Shown here: positions 54,613-64,000 of the stretch, piece by piece
How positions within the stretch are numbered: the stretch's first letter is position 1
How the letters are laid out: each line of letters begins with the position of its first letter
Origin: Theropithecus gelada
Taxonomy: Eukaryota; Chordata; Mammalia; Primates; Cercopithecidae
Assembly: GCF_003255815.1 (NCBI RefSeq)
Contig: NC_037682.1
Coordinates: forward strand, 49,997,131-50,061,130
Direction: 5' to 3'
DNA: 64,000 nt
Made by a program: the position numbers and the translations under genes
The notes under the pieces: generated by a model
Seen by the model: only the letters and a program-made list of their open reading frames with translations
Told to the model about the DNA's origin: nothing
Database searches by the model: none

Positions 54613-55429
54613 ACGCCTCTTTCTGTTACAAATTTCTGTGATCAGTTTCTCAATTACAAACCAATTATATTTGATTTAAGCAGGAAAGCAATTTATTGAA
54701 AGCATACCAGATAGGCCATAGAATCCAAAGAAAGGCTTTAGAATGGGTCTTGCTCAATAGGCAGGTAGTTGAGGAGACCAGCAGCAGGAGTCACAGCCCA
54801 GATGCTTCAGTATCAGTCTTGTTAAGATACCACCACTGGCACACCTGCCTCTGTTACCACCACTGCTAGACAACACTGCCACTGGACTCTGTTTCTGCTA
54901 CTGGCCACTGGGTACAGCCACCATGTAATGCCTTGTTCATCACTGCCTTGCATCTTTGCATTCGTTTTTTGAGATTTAAAGTATTAAGTAAGAGCATGTG
55001 ATTGGCCAAGTTTAAGTCACACACCCAAATCCTAACTGCCAGGAAACAGTGAGATGATGTATCTGCTCAGAGCTACAGAGTTGCTCAAATTTAGAGTGCA
55101 CATAAATAGCATGTCTAGGAGCTTCACAGTGGTCATCTAATCAGAGACCACACTAAAGCTGGTGCTTCCTAGAATTATGCAGTGCACAGCTATTCATACA
55201 AATTATATGAGAATGTATCCCCTGGAGTTGCACAGTGCAGCACCCTGTACTGTTCCCATTCAGCTTCTCCTGCAGAAATAGAAAGTTGTATCTTATCATG
55301 ATAAAGAATTGCGCTATGGAATGGCCCTCCAGTAGAAAGGTGTTAGGATGCAGGAAAATTATGAAAAGAAGATAAATGAGGCTTATATCAGTAAATAGCT
55401 GGTAATTGAAGCCACATGTCAACATTGTA
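54613..55429. other. Unrecognised dispersed-repeat-like sequence
   Basis: Wording such as ACCACCACTGGCACACCTGC, TACCACCACTGCTAGACAAC, GTGATTGGCCAAGTTTAAGTC and ACACACCCAAATCCTAACTGCC looks like a decayed dispersed element, but I cannot assign it. Confidence 0.35.
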
Positions 55430-55805
55430 CGGTCATCCCTTGGTATCCATGGGAGATTGGTTCCAGGGTACCTTCCCAGCAGCCCCAAGCAGATACCAGA
55501 CATTCATGGTGACTGCACCCAGGGGTGGCAACACTAGTATCCAGTGGCCAGTATTTGCTTAAGTCCCTTATATCAAATAGTGACCTATTTGCACAGCACC
55601 CATGTGCATCCTCCTGTATACTTTAAATCATCTCTAGATTACTTATGATACTGAATACAGTGTAAATGCTATGTAAATAGGCATTATACTGTGGTGTTTT
55701 TAATTTTTTTTATTGTTATATTGTTATTTCTTATAATTTTTTGTCTGAATTTTTTTAATTCTTAGTTTGTTGAATCTGTAAACATGAAACCTGCAGCTAC
55801 AAAGG
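55430..55805 (+). mobile_element. Tigger-type DNA transposon (sense)
   Basis: GGTCATCCCTTGGTATCCATG, GGAGATTGGTTCCAGGG, then TTTGCTTAAGTCCCTTATAT, GCACCCATGTGCATCCTCCTG, ATACTTTAAATCATCTCTAG, ATTACTTATGATACTGAATAC and GTAAATGCTATGTAAATAGG. Same terminus type as 21441. An unmatched segment at 55505-55555 (GACTGCACCCAGGGGTGGC) is not part of the expected order. Confidence 0.85.
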
Positions 55806-56130
55806 GTAAAACCCTATTACAGTTTAAGAGTGGCATGAGGATAGAAGGAGACCAGGAAAAAAGCTTCAAAGGATTTTAACAGGGCATAGTCAGGAAAAGA
55901 ATAACAAGTGTTCAGAAGTATTGGCAAAGTCCAGTAACCTTGAGGAAGAATTTCCCAGGAGGTCTTCAATTTCATATAGAAATTAATATATTTTGTTAAA
56001 GAAATATTATAAAGTATTTAATTAAATATAATTTAATATTTAATAACAATAACTAAAAAAAGTAAAACAATGTCTTTTCTTTTAGAATTCATATCCTGAT
56101 TTAGCATTCAGAAGTTATGGTCACTTCAGA
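55806..56130. other. Unique or unrecognised AT-rich sequence
   Basis: AT-rich run TTTAATTAAATATAATTTAAT near 56018-56040. No repeat assigned. Confidence 0.4.
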
Positions 56131-56519
56131 AGCAAATTCAAGCTTATTTTTGTCTAGAGTTAAGTTGAAGGATGAGGATCCAGGACTTGTGGTTCAAAAA
56201 TCCTTAGTGGGGCCAACATAATTTTATCAAAATTACAGCCCATCTAATTTTCCAGTTTCTCATGTTGAAAAATCATTTGTAAAGTTGAATGAAATCTTTC
56301 CTAAAATAATCAAAACAAAATTTCCTTACTCACTGAGAACATGATGTGGTCATAATATAAACCTGAGAATTCAATCAAGAAAAGTTGCATTTCTCTACAG
56401 AAAAGCAAAGATAATACTGAATTTTCATCAACTATGTCTGACTTCTCTGATTCATAGAAACAGGAGAAAAACTTACCTGTAAAAGTTTATCTTGCAATAG
56501 GAAAAAACAAAATCAACGT

Positions 56520-57360
56520 ATTTTCCCTACTCTTCATTCTCACACAACTCAACAAGATGTGCAGGAGTGTTTCTCCATATGCCAAGCAAGCAGTTCTCCA
56601 GCAGACACTAGCTGGATGTCCTCTGATTCAATTTGATTCTGATACTATCTACCTGAGGAAAGCCTCAGAACACACAGGTTCAGGGCTCAGTCTCACAAGA
56701 CTGTCCCTCACTTCAGATGCCAGTCACAACTAGTAGGTGGTCACCATGCTTCTGACCAATGGCCTATAAATCAGGGGTTTCCACAATCCCTTCCTCGGTT
56801 TCAATTAATTTGCTTTGGTGGCTCATAGGACTCATTTATGATAAGGAACAGCCAGATGGAAGAGATGCATATGGCAAGGTATGTTGGAAGGGGTCTGAAG
56901 TTCCCATGCTCTCTCTGAGCACCCCATCCTTCAGGAACCTCCAAGTGTTCAGCTGTCTGGAAGCTCCCTAAACCCAGCCCTTTTGGGTTTTTAGGGATGC
57001 TTCATTACATAGGCATGATTGATTGACTCATTGACCATTGGTGATCGACTCAACCTTCAGCCCCTCTCCAATCTCTCGTGGGTGGAGCTAAAATTTCCAA
57101 CTCTCTAATTATATAGTTGATTCCTCTAGCAACCAGCCTTTATCCTGAGGCTATCCAGGAGCCCACCAAGAGTGGTCTCTTTAGAACGAAAGACACTTGT
57201 ACCACTCAGGACATTACAAAAGTCTTAGGAAGTCCGTGTCAGGAATTGGGGGTCAAAGACCAAATATTAAAATAAAAGATTATCTTATCATCCCCATCTA
57301 CAAGTGTTTTAGAAGCTGCATGTCAGGAAATGATGACAAAGACCAAATATATATATTTCA
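56520..57360. mobile_element. LTR-like ERV remnant with duplicated 3' motif
   Basis: CCAAGTGTTCAGCTGTCTGG, AGCCCTTTTGGGTTTTTAGGG, TTGACCATTGGTGATCGACTC, ACCTTCAGCCCCTCTCC, ATAGTTGATTCCTCTAGCAACC, AACGAAAGACACTTG and TGTCAGGAATTGGGGGTCAAAG then ACCAAATAT match a dispersed LTR-type element. The last block recurs at about 57323 as TGTCAGGAAATGATGACAAAG then ACCAAATAT. Family and strand not assigned. Confidence 0.55.
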
Positions 57361-57699
57361 TAATACTATGGTTCATACTGAAGAAGAGGACAGAAATGAA
57401 ATAGGTGTCTATGCATGTATAGAGAGATTATTCTTGTAGAGGTTGGATTTTATGGGGAAAAAGAGTGAAGAAATTCAAGAGAAGTTGAGCGAAAATGACA
57501 GAGAGGAAGAGTGCTGACCAGGCATGATGGGGACCAAAGGAAATAAACAGCATACAGGACAGGGGAGATGAGGCAAGTGCTCTAGCCAGCTAACTGGCTC
57601 AGAGCAAGCTACAGGGATAGTCTATTCTTATAAGATAAATTATTTAAGAGCATCTCTGGGTTGGAAAATTCCATGGATTTTCAAAGTTAACATCCTTCC

Positions 57700-57875
57700 T
57701 TTGTCAAGGAGTAAATCCAAACATTCTTGTTTGATCTTCAAGACCTTTTAGCTAGACCCTCTCTATTTCTCTATACTCTGACTACACTATGGCCAAATAT
57801 GTGGCTGTGTTTCCACACCATTGCTCACATCAGGACCCTGGCTTGAATTACTATTCCAAACCTCCACTTAGCCAC
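57700..57875 (+). repeat. L2 fragment (sense)
   Basis: AGTAAATCCAAACATTCTTG, CTTCAAGACCTTTTAGCTAG, GTTTCCACACCATTGCTCAC resemble the sense L2 'aataaaatccaaactccttacc...caaggccctgcatgatctg' block. Confidence 0.6.
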
Positions 57876-58379
57876 CCCTAGTCCTTGAGAATTCTGCTTC
57901 TCTCCAGGTTTATTCCAAAAGCAGCCATAAACCAACCTATTATGCCACTGCCCTGGTAGTTGACATGATTTCCTGAAATTGTTTGTCCTAAACTATATAG
58001 ACTTTGCCATGAAGAAGAGAGGGGTCTTGGCAGCAGGGACAGGTAAGTGAGGGCAGAATCCAGAACCAGGTGGGACTCTTTTAGAAAAACCATGTCAACT
58101 GTGAGATCAGTCCTTTGTTGGGTTATCCAGGTGAGCCTTGAACAAAATGTCCATGGAGAACAGTAAATTCAGGATTGATTAGGGCCAGAATTGATGCCCA
58201 AATAGGAGCACCATTAATGTTCTGATTGGTCCCTTTGTAAGAAGATATCAAGTCATGGCCAATGAAGACATACCTGACTATAACGAGAAGCAGCCAGGAA
58301 AACCATGGGCCTGGGAACAGACCTTATTCACTATAGCGGGAATTCATTCCTTGTGGGAAAAACAACTACAACGATTTTG

Positions 58380-58440
58380 GCATCTACTACTAATACTACT
58401 ACTACCAGTAATAACAACAGTGCTAATAGCTACCATCAGT
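58380..58440. repeat. Degenerate (TAC)n/(AAC)n trinucleotide repeat
   Basis: CATCTACTACTAATACTACTACTACC then AGTAATAACAACAG. Imperfect trinucleotide tract on the + strand. Confidence 0.85.
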
Positions 58441-58645
58441 TTAATCTCTTCTCTGTATTAGGTTGTACAGCCAAGTACTTCATTAATTCCTCACAATATC
58501 TTTAAACTGGACATCATAATCTCTTTTTTGTAGCAAAGGGTTATGTGACTGAATCAACACACAAAAAAGTGGCAGGGGCAGGATCCAAACCAGGACTACT
58601 AGACTCCAAAGCCTATACATTGTCCTTTAAATCACATTGCCTCTA
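58440..58645 (-). repeat. MIR element (antisense), diverged
   Basis: TTAATTCCTCACAATATCTTT, AAACTGGACATCATAATCTC and GTGGCAGGGGCAGGATCCAAAC then CCAGGACTACTAGACTCCAAAG are antisense MIR blocks. Confidence 0.75.
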
Positions 58646-59009
58646 CAGGTACTGTCAAGCTGGAATGGAAGCTGAGGTTGAGCTGTCCTCTGAGCAGGGG
58701 TTAGGAGTCCCCTTCAATTAAAAGGAAAATAATGGTCTGGAGTAAGCCCCAAGAACAACAGATGTCATGCTGTTGGATGTACAATTAACTTCTTTGCACA
58801 ATTAATGCACAATTAATTTCTTTCCCTGCCCGTTGAGGGAGCTGGGCCTTTTTTTGTATGCCTGACCAGTAGAATTTGGGTTAGGGATTGCACATGATTG
58901 AGTCTGTAGTTAATAACAGTGGAGGAAGACAAGGGCTGGCATAGCCTATTCATATTCACAACTGAAGAATGAGCTCATTGATGAGAGTAACTGTGGCTTA
59001 GATATCTTC

Positions 59010-59095
59010 TCTACTTGTCCTAGAGGCTGGCCCATAGTAGGTCCTCAGTGTGTGCTTAGTGATGGATTGATTGGTCGATTGATTGATAGGCCAGT
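59010..59095 (+). repeat. MIR/L2 3' end (sense)
   Basis: AGGCTGGCCCATAGTAGGTC, CTCAGTGTGTGCTTAGTG and a TGGATTGATTGGTCGATTGATTG tail. Confidence 0.7.
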
Positions 59096-60933
59096 TGACT
59101 GACTTCAAAGAGCATTAGGGAAAGCAACAATGGGCTTGGTTCTTCCATTATCCGTTATCCCTCTATGCTTCCTCAGACCTGCCTTGCAGAGATGTGACTT
59201 ATTGCTTCCCCTCTCCCTCCTTCTTCTCAGAAAACATGACATGACCTTTCTAGTTCCATAGAATATATTTACTTCCCCCCTGGGTACTTTCGATTTGCAT
59301 TAAGTGAAACAATGCTTACTGTGCTATCTCCTCTGTCCCTAATAAACGGGAGCCCTGACTGTCCTCAGTGTCCCAGACAAATAAATGATCCAAATCCCAC
59401 AAGCTTTGAACAGGTCTGCTGGCCCAGTTTAACCCAGTAATAGCAAGGCTGTAAACACATCCCTTCTCCCACCTCTTATTACTACCACCAACCCCCAGCC
59501 CATACTGCAATATTCTGGCTAACTTGTTTGAGCCATGAAGAATAAGGCATTAAGCTGAGTATCTGCAGAGCAACATATGCCAGTCTCCTACACTATCAGT
59601 GGGATTAATAGGGCTCCAACACACAGGAAGCCAGAGTTCTTATGGGTCAGGTCCTTCATCACAAGGATCTAGCACTAGCAGTACTGGGCATCAACTGCAC
59701 GAGCTTGTATCAGACAAGGTCAAGTCCTTTGTGGTTAAATGCCACACAAGCCCTGACCACTGGGCTATCTCATTCCCTGAGATGCTGCAAACTCCTCTCC
59801 CAGGAATCCTGAAGTTTCCTACATAGAAGCATGGTTTTTTTATTCAAAATGCTTACAGCATTTCAAAATATGTGTTCAAAATACTTTGAATACCTATTCC
59901 TTCAAAATAGGTATTTGTCAATGCCATCTTAATGACATCAGCTGGGTAACCATTAACTTATTTGTTGAATCAAGAAAGTTTTAAAAGTAGAGCTCACCAA
60001 TAATAAGTACACAGAGATAAGAAGCACAAATTGGGACTGCCTGGACAAATCAGGATATGTTCTAACTCTAACATTGACTTTTTAAATTGCAATGTGAGCT
60101 CCTCGCAGGCAGAGTTCATAGCCCTTCCTCCCCAACTTTCCCTCCCCACTTAAGCTCCAGTCGTCATTCAAGATGAAGTTACAGAGCTCTCTACACACTC
60201 TTTCACCTCACACACCTTGCTAATCTGCAGGTTTAGGTTTAGGTAGATAGGAGTATTATCTTCAATTTCAGGACTTCTTATTCTTATGCTTACTTCAAAT
60301 AAGTGTAAGTGTTCCAAATAATCTCAATCCTGGTTATTTCTCCTTTTCTTAAGCTCTTGGATAACTTGGATGAGTTTAATTTATTTACCCTATAAGCAAT
60401 CTCACTGTGGCCAGAGAAGTATGACAGCTCCAAGAGCACCACAGCAGGAACAAGAACTGGGGCAATGGGATCCAAAAGCACCAAGCTGAATCTGAAACAT
60501 CAACATTATCTAGCACATTCCAAAGCTGGACAAAGCCAAGGGCCTGCTGGATAAATACCCAAGACACTCTCCCTCTACCAGAGCTGGGTCTGGGGATTCC
60601 TTGGTGTGATATAGTTATTTTCTGGCCCTTGTTGCAGTTTCTTAAGACCAGCTGCTTTGTCACATCATAACACTTCTCTACTGTACACTCATAGCCAAAT
60701 TCCATGTACCCAGCAGCAGGAAGTTAAAAGACCATCTATTTGTCTTACCCCAGCTTCCTAGCCTCAGCAGAACCAGTCCTGGGTGTCCTACTCCAAGTCC
60801 TCAAGAACTACTCCCAGTGCTGCATTTGAAGCACCTATCTTCTGAGATTCCACTATATCTCTTTCCTCCCACCCTCAAAATAAAAACAGCTGTTCTGTGG
60901 GACAAGACACCTATTATCTCTTCATTCCCTGAC
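59096..60933. other. Largely unique sequence
   Basis: No transposon recognised over about 1.8 kb apart from weak L2 traces. 59865-59925 carries AAAATATGTGTTCAAAATAC/CTTCAAAATAGGTATTTG, a short internal repeat. No gene evidence. Confidence 0.4.
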
Positions 60934-61242
60934 TTTTTTTTTTTTTTTTTTTTTTTTTTGAGACAGAGTTTAACTCTTGTCGCCCAGGCTGGAGTACAGT
61001 GGTGTGATCTTGGCTCACGGTAACCTCCGACTCCTGGGTTCAAGCAATTGTCCTTTCTCAGCCTCCTGAGTAGCTGGGACTATAGGCACCCACCACTATG
61101 CCCAGCTAATTTTTGTGTTTTTAGTAGAGATGGGGTTTCACCATGTTGGCCAGGCTGGTCTCAAACCCCTGACCTCAGGTGATCTGTCTGCCTTGGCCTC
61201 CCAAAGTGCTGAGATTACAGGTGTGAGCCACCGCACCTGGCC
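60934..61242 (-). mobile_element. Alu element (antisense), AluS type
   Basis: 26-T run, GAGACAGAGTTTAACTCTTG, CCCAGGCTGGAGTACAGTGG to GTGAGCCACCGCACCTGGCC. Flanking duplication CATTCCCTGACTT and CATCCCCTGGCTT. Typical full-length dimer. Confidence 0.96.
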
Positions 61243-61329
61243 CATCCCCTGGCTTCTATGGGGATCTTTGTATTCTAGGGCTTCCTGAGTTGTTAGGAAA
61301 CCCAAAGTGAGCATTTAATCTTCTCTTCG

Positions 61330-61495
61330 CAGCACATTTGAATATTGCTGTAGGCACAATGCCCACATTATCTCACTGAGTTCTCCTGAACATTCTCTAA
61401 GATAGGTGCTGTTAGCCCTTTAGTCTAGAACAGGGAAACTGAGGCTAAGTAAGTTTTAAGTTGTTTTCCCACAATCACAGGGCTTTCTGGTATAC
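61330..61495 (-). repeat. MIR element (antisense)
   Basis: CACATTATCTCACTGAGTTC, TAAGATAGGTGCTGTTAGCC, CAGGGAAACTGAGGCTAAGTA and CCCACAATCACAGGGC are antisense MIR blocks. Confidence 0.85.
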
Positions 61496-62069
61496 CATAG
61501 ATAAAGGGGGAAACTCTTCAAAAAGAGGCTGGATATTCTTGCTGAGATATAAACATACAAAGGAAAATAGCACTCAATAGGTTACTCAAGAAATCTAGAG
61601 AAGAGGTCCAAAAAGGAGTTACCATTTGGGAATCCTCAACAGAAGGACACATGACAGGATAGCTACACTGCGAGGGGATACTCTGTATCCTGTAGTCATC
61701 ATTAAGCAAACCCTCTTCCTCCCAAGGTCTGCTAAGACCCAAGAGGCAGGTCTCCATCTGGATCTTCAGGGATTCCTTTACTATTGTCTTGGGTTCAATA
61801 AATGGAGATGAAATTTTTATTTGTAAGAACTCCGGTAAAGCTATTTCTAAGAAAATATTTATTTAAGGACTTGCTAAGTAATACTTTGAACTGTATGATT
61901 TCAGTCGTACCAAACAAACATGCAAATGGGACAAGACAGCAAGAAGATACATGCTGTGAGTGGTGATGGTAGAATTATGGACACTTTAAAAAAAATAAGT
62001 CTACTTTCTTATGAATCTATTCTAGTTTAACTTTTTAAAAGTATAATGGAGATGAAAGAACAGGGAACT

Positions 62070-62215
62070 TGAACAAATGCTCTACTCTTTACTGAGTTTG
62101 TGATTTTTATTTCTCTGAGCCTCAGTTTTCTCATCTTACAAATAGAACTCATAATGATTACATAATTGTGCATATAATTTATCTAACCCACTGTCTAGAG
62201 CTCATTGTTACTCTC
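62070..62215 (+). repeat. MIR fragment (sense)
   Basis: GCTCTACTCTTTACTGAGTTTG, TTTCTCTGAGCCTCAGTTTTC, TCATCTTACAAATAGAACTC and AATGATTACATAATTGTGC match the MIR core. Confidence 0.85.
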
Positions 62216-62379
62216 CTTCCTTTCCTAACACTAGGTGAAAATGTTGCATCAATACATACCAGGGCTGCATTTCTGGGTCTTTTCCTATAGAAAAGTTTCC
62301 CAAAGTCAGGAAGCTAGCACTGGGACCCAGCTCACTGCCCATAGATCTATCTCCCTCCAACACATGCAAAGCATCAAAA

Positions 62380-62760
62380 GAATGACTCTGTCCATGAAAA
62401 TCATAGCACCAGGAGGAGGAAAATCAAACCCAAAATTAATCAAACAGGATGTTTTTCCCAGAGCAAACATGCATCAATTAGGGGAAATGTTACCATCTAG
62501 GTACCGGATTTGGAATTTCACAAGGGACTCATAAGGTGAATAAACTAAGCTCTGGCATTGATTATGGAAAGCAGTGGCTGTATGATGTCAGGGCTGCTGT
62601 GATCAGTACAGCCAGAAATTCACTTTTCAGTGCCTTGATTCCTGGGATTACCTTTGTGCTGACTGACAGCCAAAGAAAGAAAAACTGCACTGGTTAATGG
62701 AAAACTTTCTCTGATCTGTTCATCTAACAGCTGGTGATGCAACCAATGCTGATTTTATTA
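62380..62760. promoter_or_regulatory. Repeat-free block, candidate conserved element
   Basis: No transposon motif. Contains AACATGCATCAATTAGGGG, CTCTGGCATTGATTATGG, AACAGCTGGTGATGCAACC, CAGGGCTGCTGTGATCAG. Motif-level inference only. Confidence 0.3.
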
Positions 62761-62839
62761 GCTTGTTTTTGAATTATACATGTTCTTTAAATCAGAGCAA
62801 GTCAAAACAAGAAATTCTTCATTGCCCTTTTGGCATACA

Positions 62840-63095
62840 AGGTATGATATTAGGTACAGTGAGGGATACAAAAATGAGAAAAAACAGTCTCTCTCCTCAC
62901 AGAGGAAAGCGGGGGAAAACAATTGCTGTTGGGACCTTGCTCTACACCAGACACCATGTCCCAAGCTTTACGTCTACTATTATCTACTATTTTCCCTACA
63001 ATCATATGAAGTAAGTTTACCATTCCCATTCTTTGGATGACAAAACTGAGGCCCAGGGAGATCACTGATTTGAGCCCTGGCTTGTAGAACTTGAA
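62840..63095 (-). repeat. L2 end plus MIR (antisense)
   Basis: GTGAGGGATACAAAAATGAG, then AGTCTCTCTCCTCACAG fits antisense L2; TCTACACCAGACACCATGTC to TGACAAAACTGAGGCCCAGG fits antisense MIR ending near 63095. Confidence 0.75.
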
Positions 63096-64000
63096 AGTCC
63101 TTATACATCATGGTTTCATAATCTATCCCCAGATCAAAGTCCAGAATCATCCATTCTCTTCCCAGACCACAAAATGGGATAGAAGCTGGGGAGCATTAGG
63201 CCATTACCTCAGGATCATTTATGCAACCTGAACACTAAGTCATCTTCCTCCTCAGAGGCTGAACTGAAAATCAGAGAGGTTTCTCTACTTACCTGTCCTA
63301 GTCTGGGTGACATGACACATTCCCTGGGAAAGTGTCCTCATCTTTCCAGTAAGAATCCCCTCCCTTTGAACTCCTACTGCATTTTGTTTGCACCTCATTT
63401 AGGAGACTTGTTTCTTTGCTTTACCAAAAATAAAGCCCTGGTTTATTGCACATCTATTCCTTTCCCAGCCCTTCTGCCTATTCACCCTCTAAGATTTGAT
63501 CCAAATGCAATTTCATAGATTCAGCTATTAAATTGCTCTGCACTCTGAGTGCACCCACACTCTTATTCCTACTTTTTAAAATCCAACGTGAATTTCAATC
63601 CACCAAATCAGGTGTGGAAAATGTAACTCCTTTTTCTATAGTCTAACAGTTATTCAAAAGTCTCCTCATCTCATTTGGGCCTCTGCTGTCTCTCCTTGCC
63701 GGTCACTGCCAAACCATTCCCCATTCCCACCTGTGTGGTCTCTTCATTGGCTAATCCCTCCTTTACTTTGGTGCCATGCTATTCAGGACTGTCTGAGTCT
63801 CTCCTCATCCTTCTCCCTCTGGGTGCACCAAGCAGCCGCTCCATCTCTGTGACCTTGTTGCTTCCCTGTAACTCTGTCAGAGAAGCAGGGACCCTCTGCT
63901 CTCAGATTCCATAAACTCACCCAGAATTCTTAGCTTGCCAGGGGTTCGGCCTAGGAGTCAGTCTAGAACCTCCTTCTCCAGGACCCATCCTCATCTTTAC
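63096..64000. other. Unique, partly pyrimidine-rich sequence
   Basis: Weak sense-L2 wording at 63330-63500 (CTCATTTAGGAGACTTG). 63660-63840 is CT-rich. No other feature seen before the window ends. Confidence 0.4.

Noticed and set aside
58255..58461. 68-residue frame with a hydrophobic C-terminal part
   Set aside because: The hydrophobic part comes from the (TAC)n repeat and antisense MIR; no supporting context.
1..64000. Search for a novel gene system, CRISPR array, operon or phage-like cassette
   Set aside because: Alu, L1, MIR and L2 content identifies primate chromosomal DNA; no coding cluster, spaced-repeat array or RNA gene is present.

Overview
This is a repeat-dense, AT-rich, non-coding stretch of a primate nuclear genome, most likely from an Old World monkey (macaque or baboon type). 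The lineage evidence is two young Alu elements (20383 and 51922) with the Old World monkey AluYRa signatures: CTCAAGCC in place of CTCACGCC near the 5' end, and GATCCGGCCACTGCAC in the right arm. They sit beside AluS and AluJ copies, primate L1PA 3' ends, and older mammalian MIR, L2, MLT1, Tigger and hAT fossils. A run of 31 Ns inside one young Alu tail shows this is assembled sequence. I found no convincing protein-coding gene, tRNA, rRNA, CRISPR array or bacterial-type feature. The longer open frames come from Alu antisense, L1, microsatellite or pyrimidine-rich sequence. The window is either intergenic or intronic; the sequence does not say which. || Layout. 1-16 kb: mostly unique sequence peppered with old MIR and L2 fragments, a probable old ERV LTR near 1.1-1.35 kb, one AluS at 2.6 kb, two purine-rich tracts, a 17-bp minisatellite, and a 49-bp direct repeat pair 1,215 bp apart. 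16.4-17.3 kb: a 5'-truncated antisense L1 that carried about 300 bp of foreign 3' flank, bounded by target-site duplications (L1 3' transduction). 20-24 kb: AluYRa with the gap, a Tigger/LTR cluster, and an AluSc inside an ancient LINE-like repeat. 24-30.5 kb: microsatellites, an L1M 3' end that has grown an AT-rich minisatellite, an antisense L1M, and an L2. 30.5-33.5 kb: an MLT1-type LTR, then a repeat-poor block that is the best conserved-element candidate, then an LTR fragment. || 34-42.3 kb: an ancient sense-strand L1M broken up by a 5'-truncated L1 (which itself holds an Alu), two antisense L1 3' ends, an hAT element and another Alu. 42-44.6 kb: a MIR split by an LTR, then L2 and an MLT1-like LTR. 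44.6-50 kb: unique sequence, AluJ, AluSc and Tigger. 50-54 kb: MIRs, an hAT element split by AluYRa, a recent 112-bp tandem duplication and an antisense ancient L1. 54-58 kb: LTR-like remnants and a second Tigger. 58-64 kb: largely unique sequence with MIR/L2 fossils and one antisense Alu. || Nothing here works together as an operon or pathway. The biological story is retrotransposition history, plus several repeat-poor blocks that may be regulatory. Repeat family names come from recognised consensus-like motifs, not a database search; subfamily labels are tentative.
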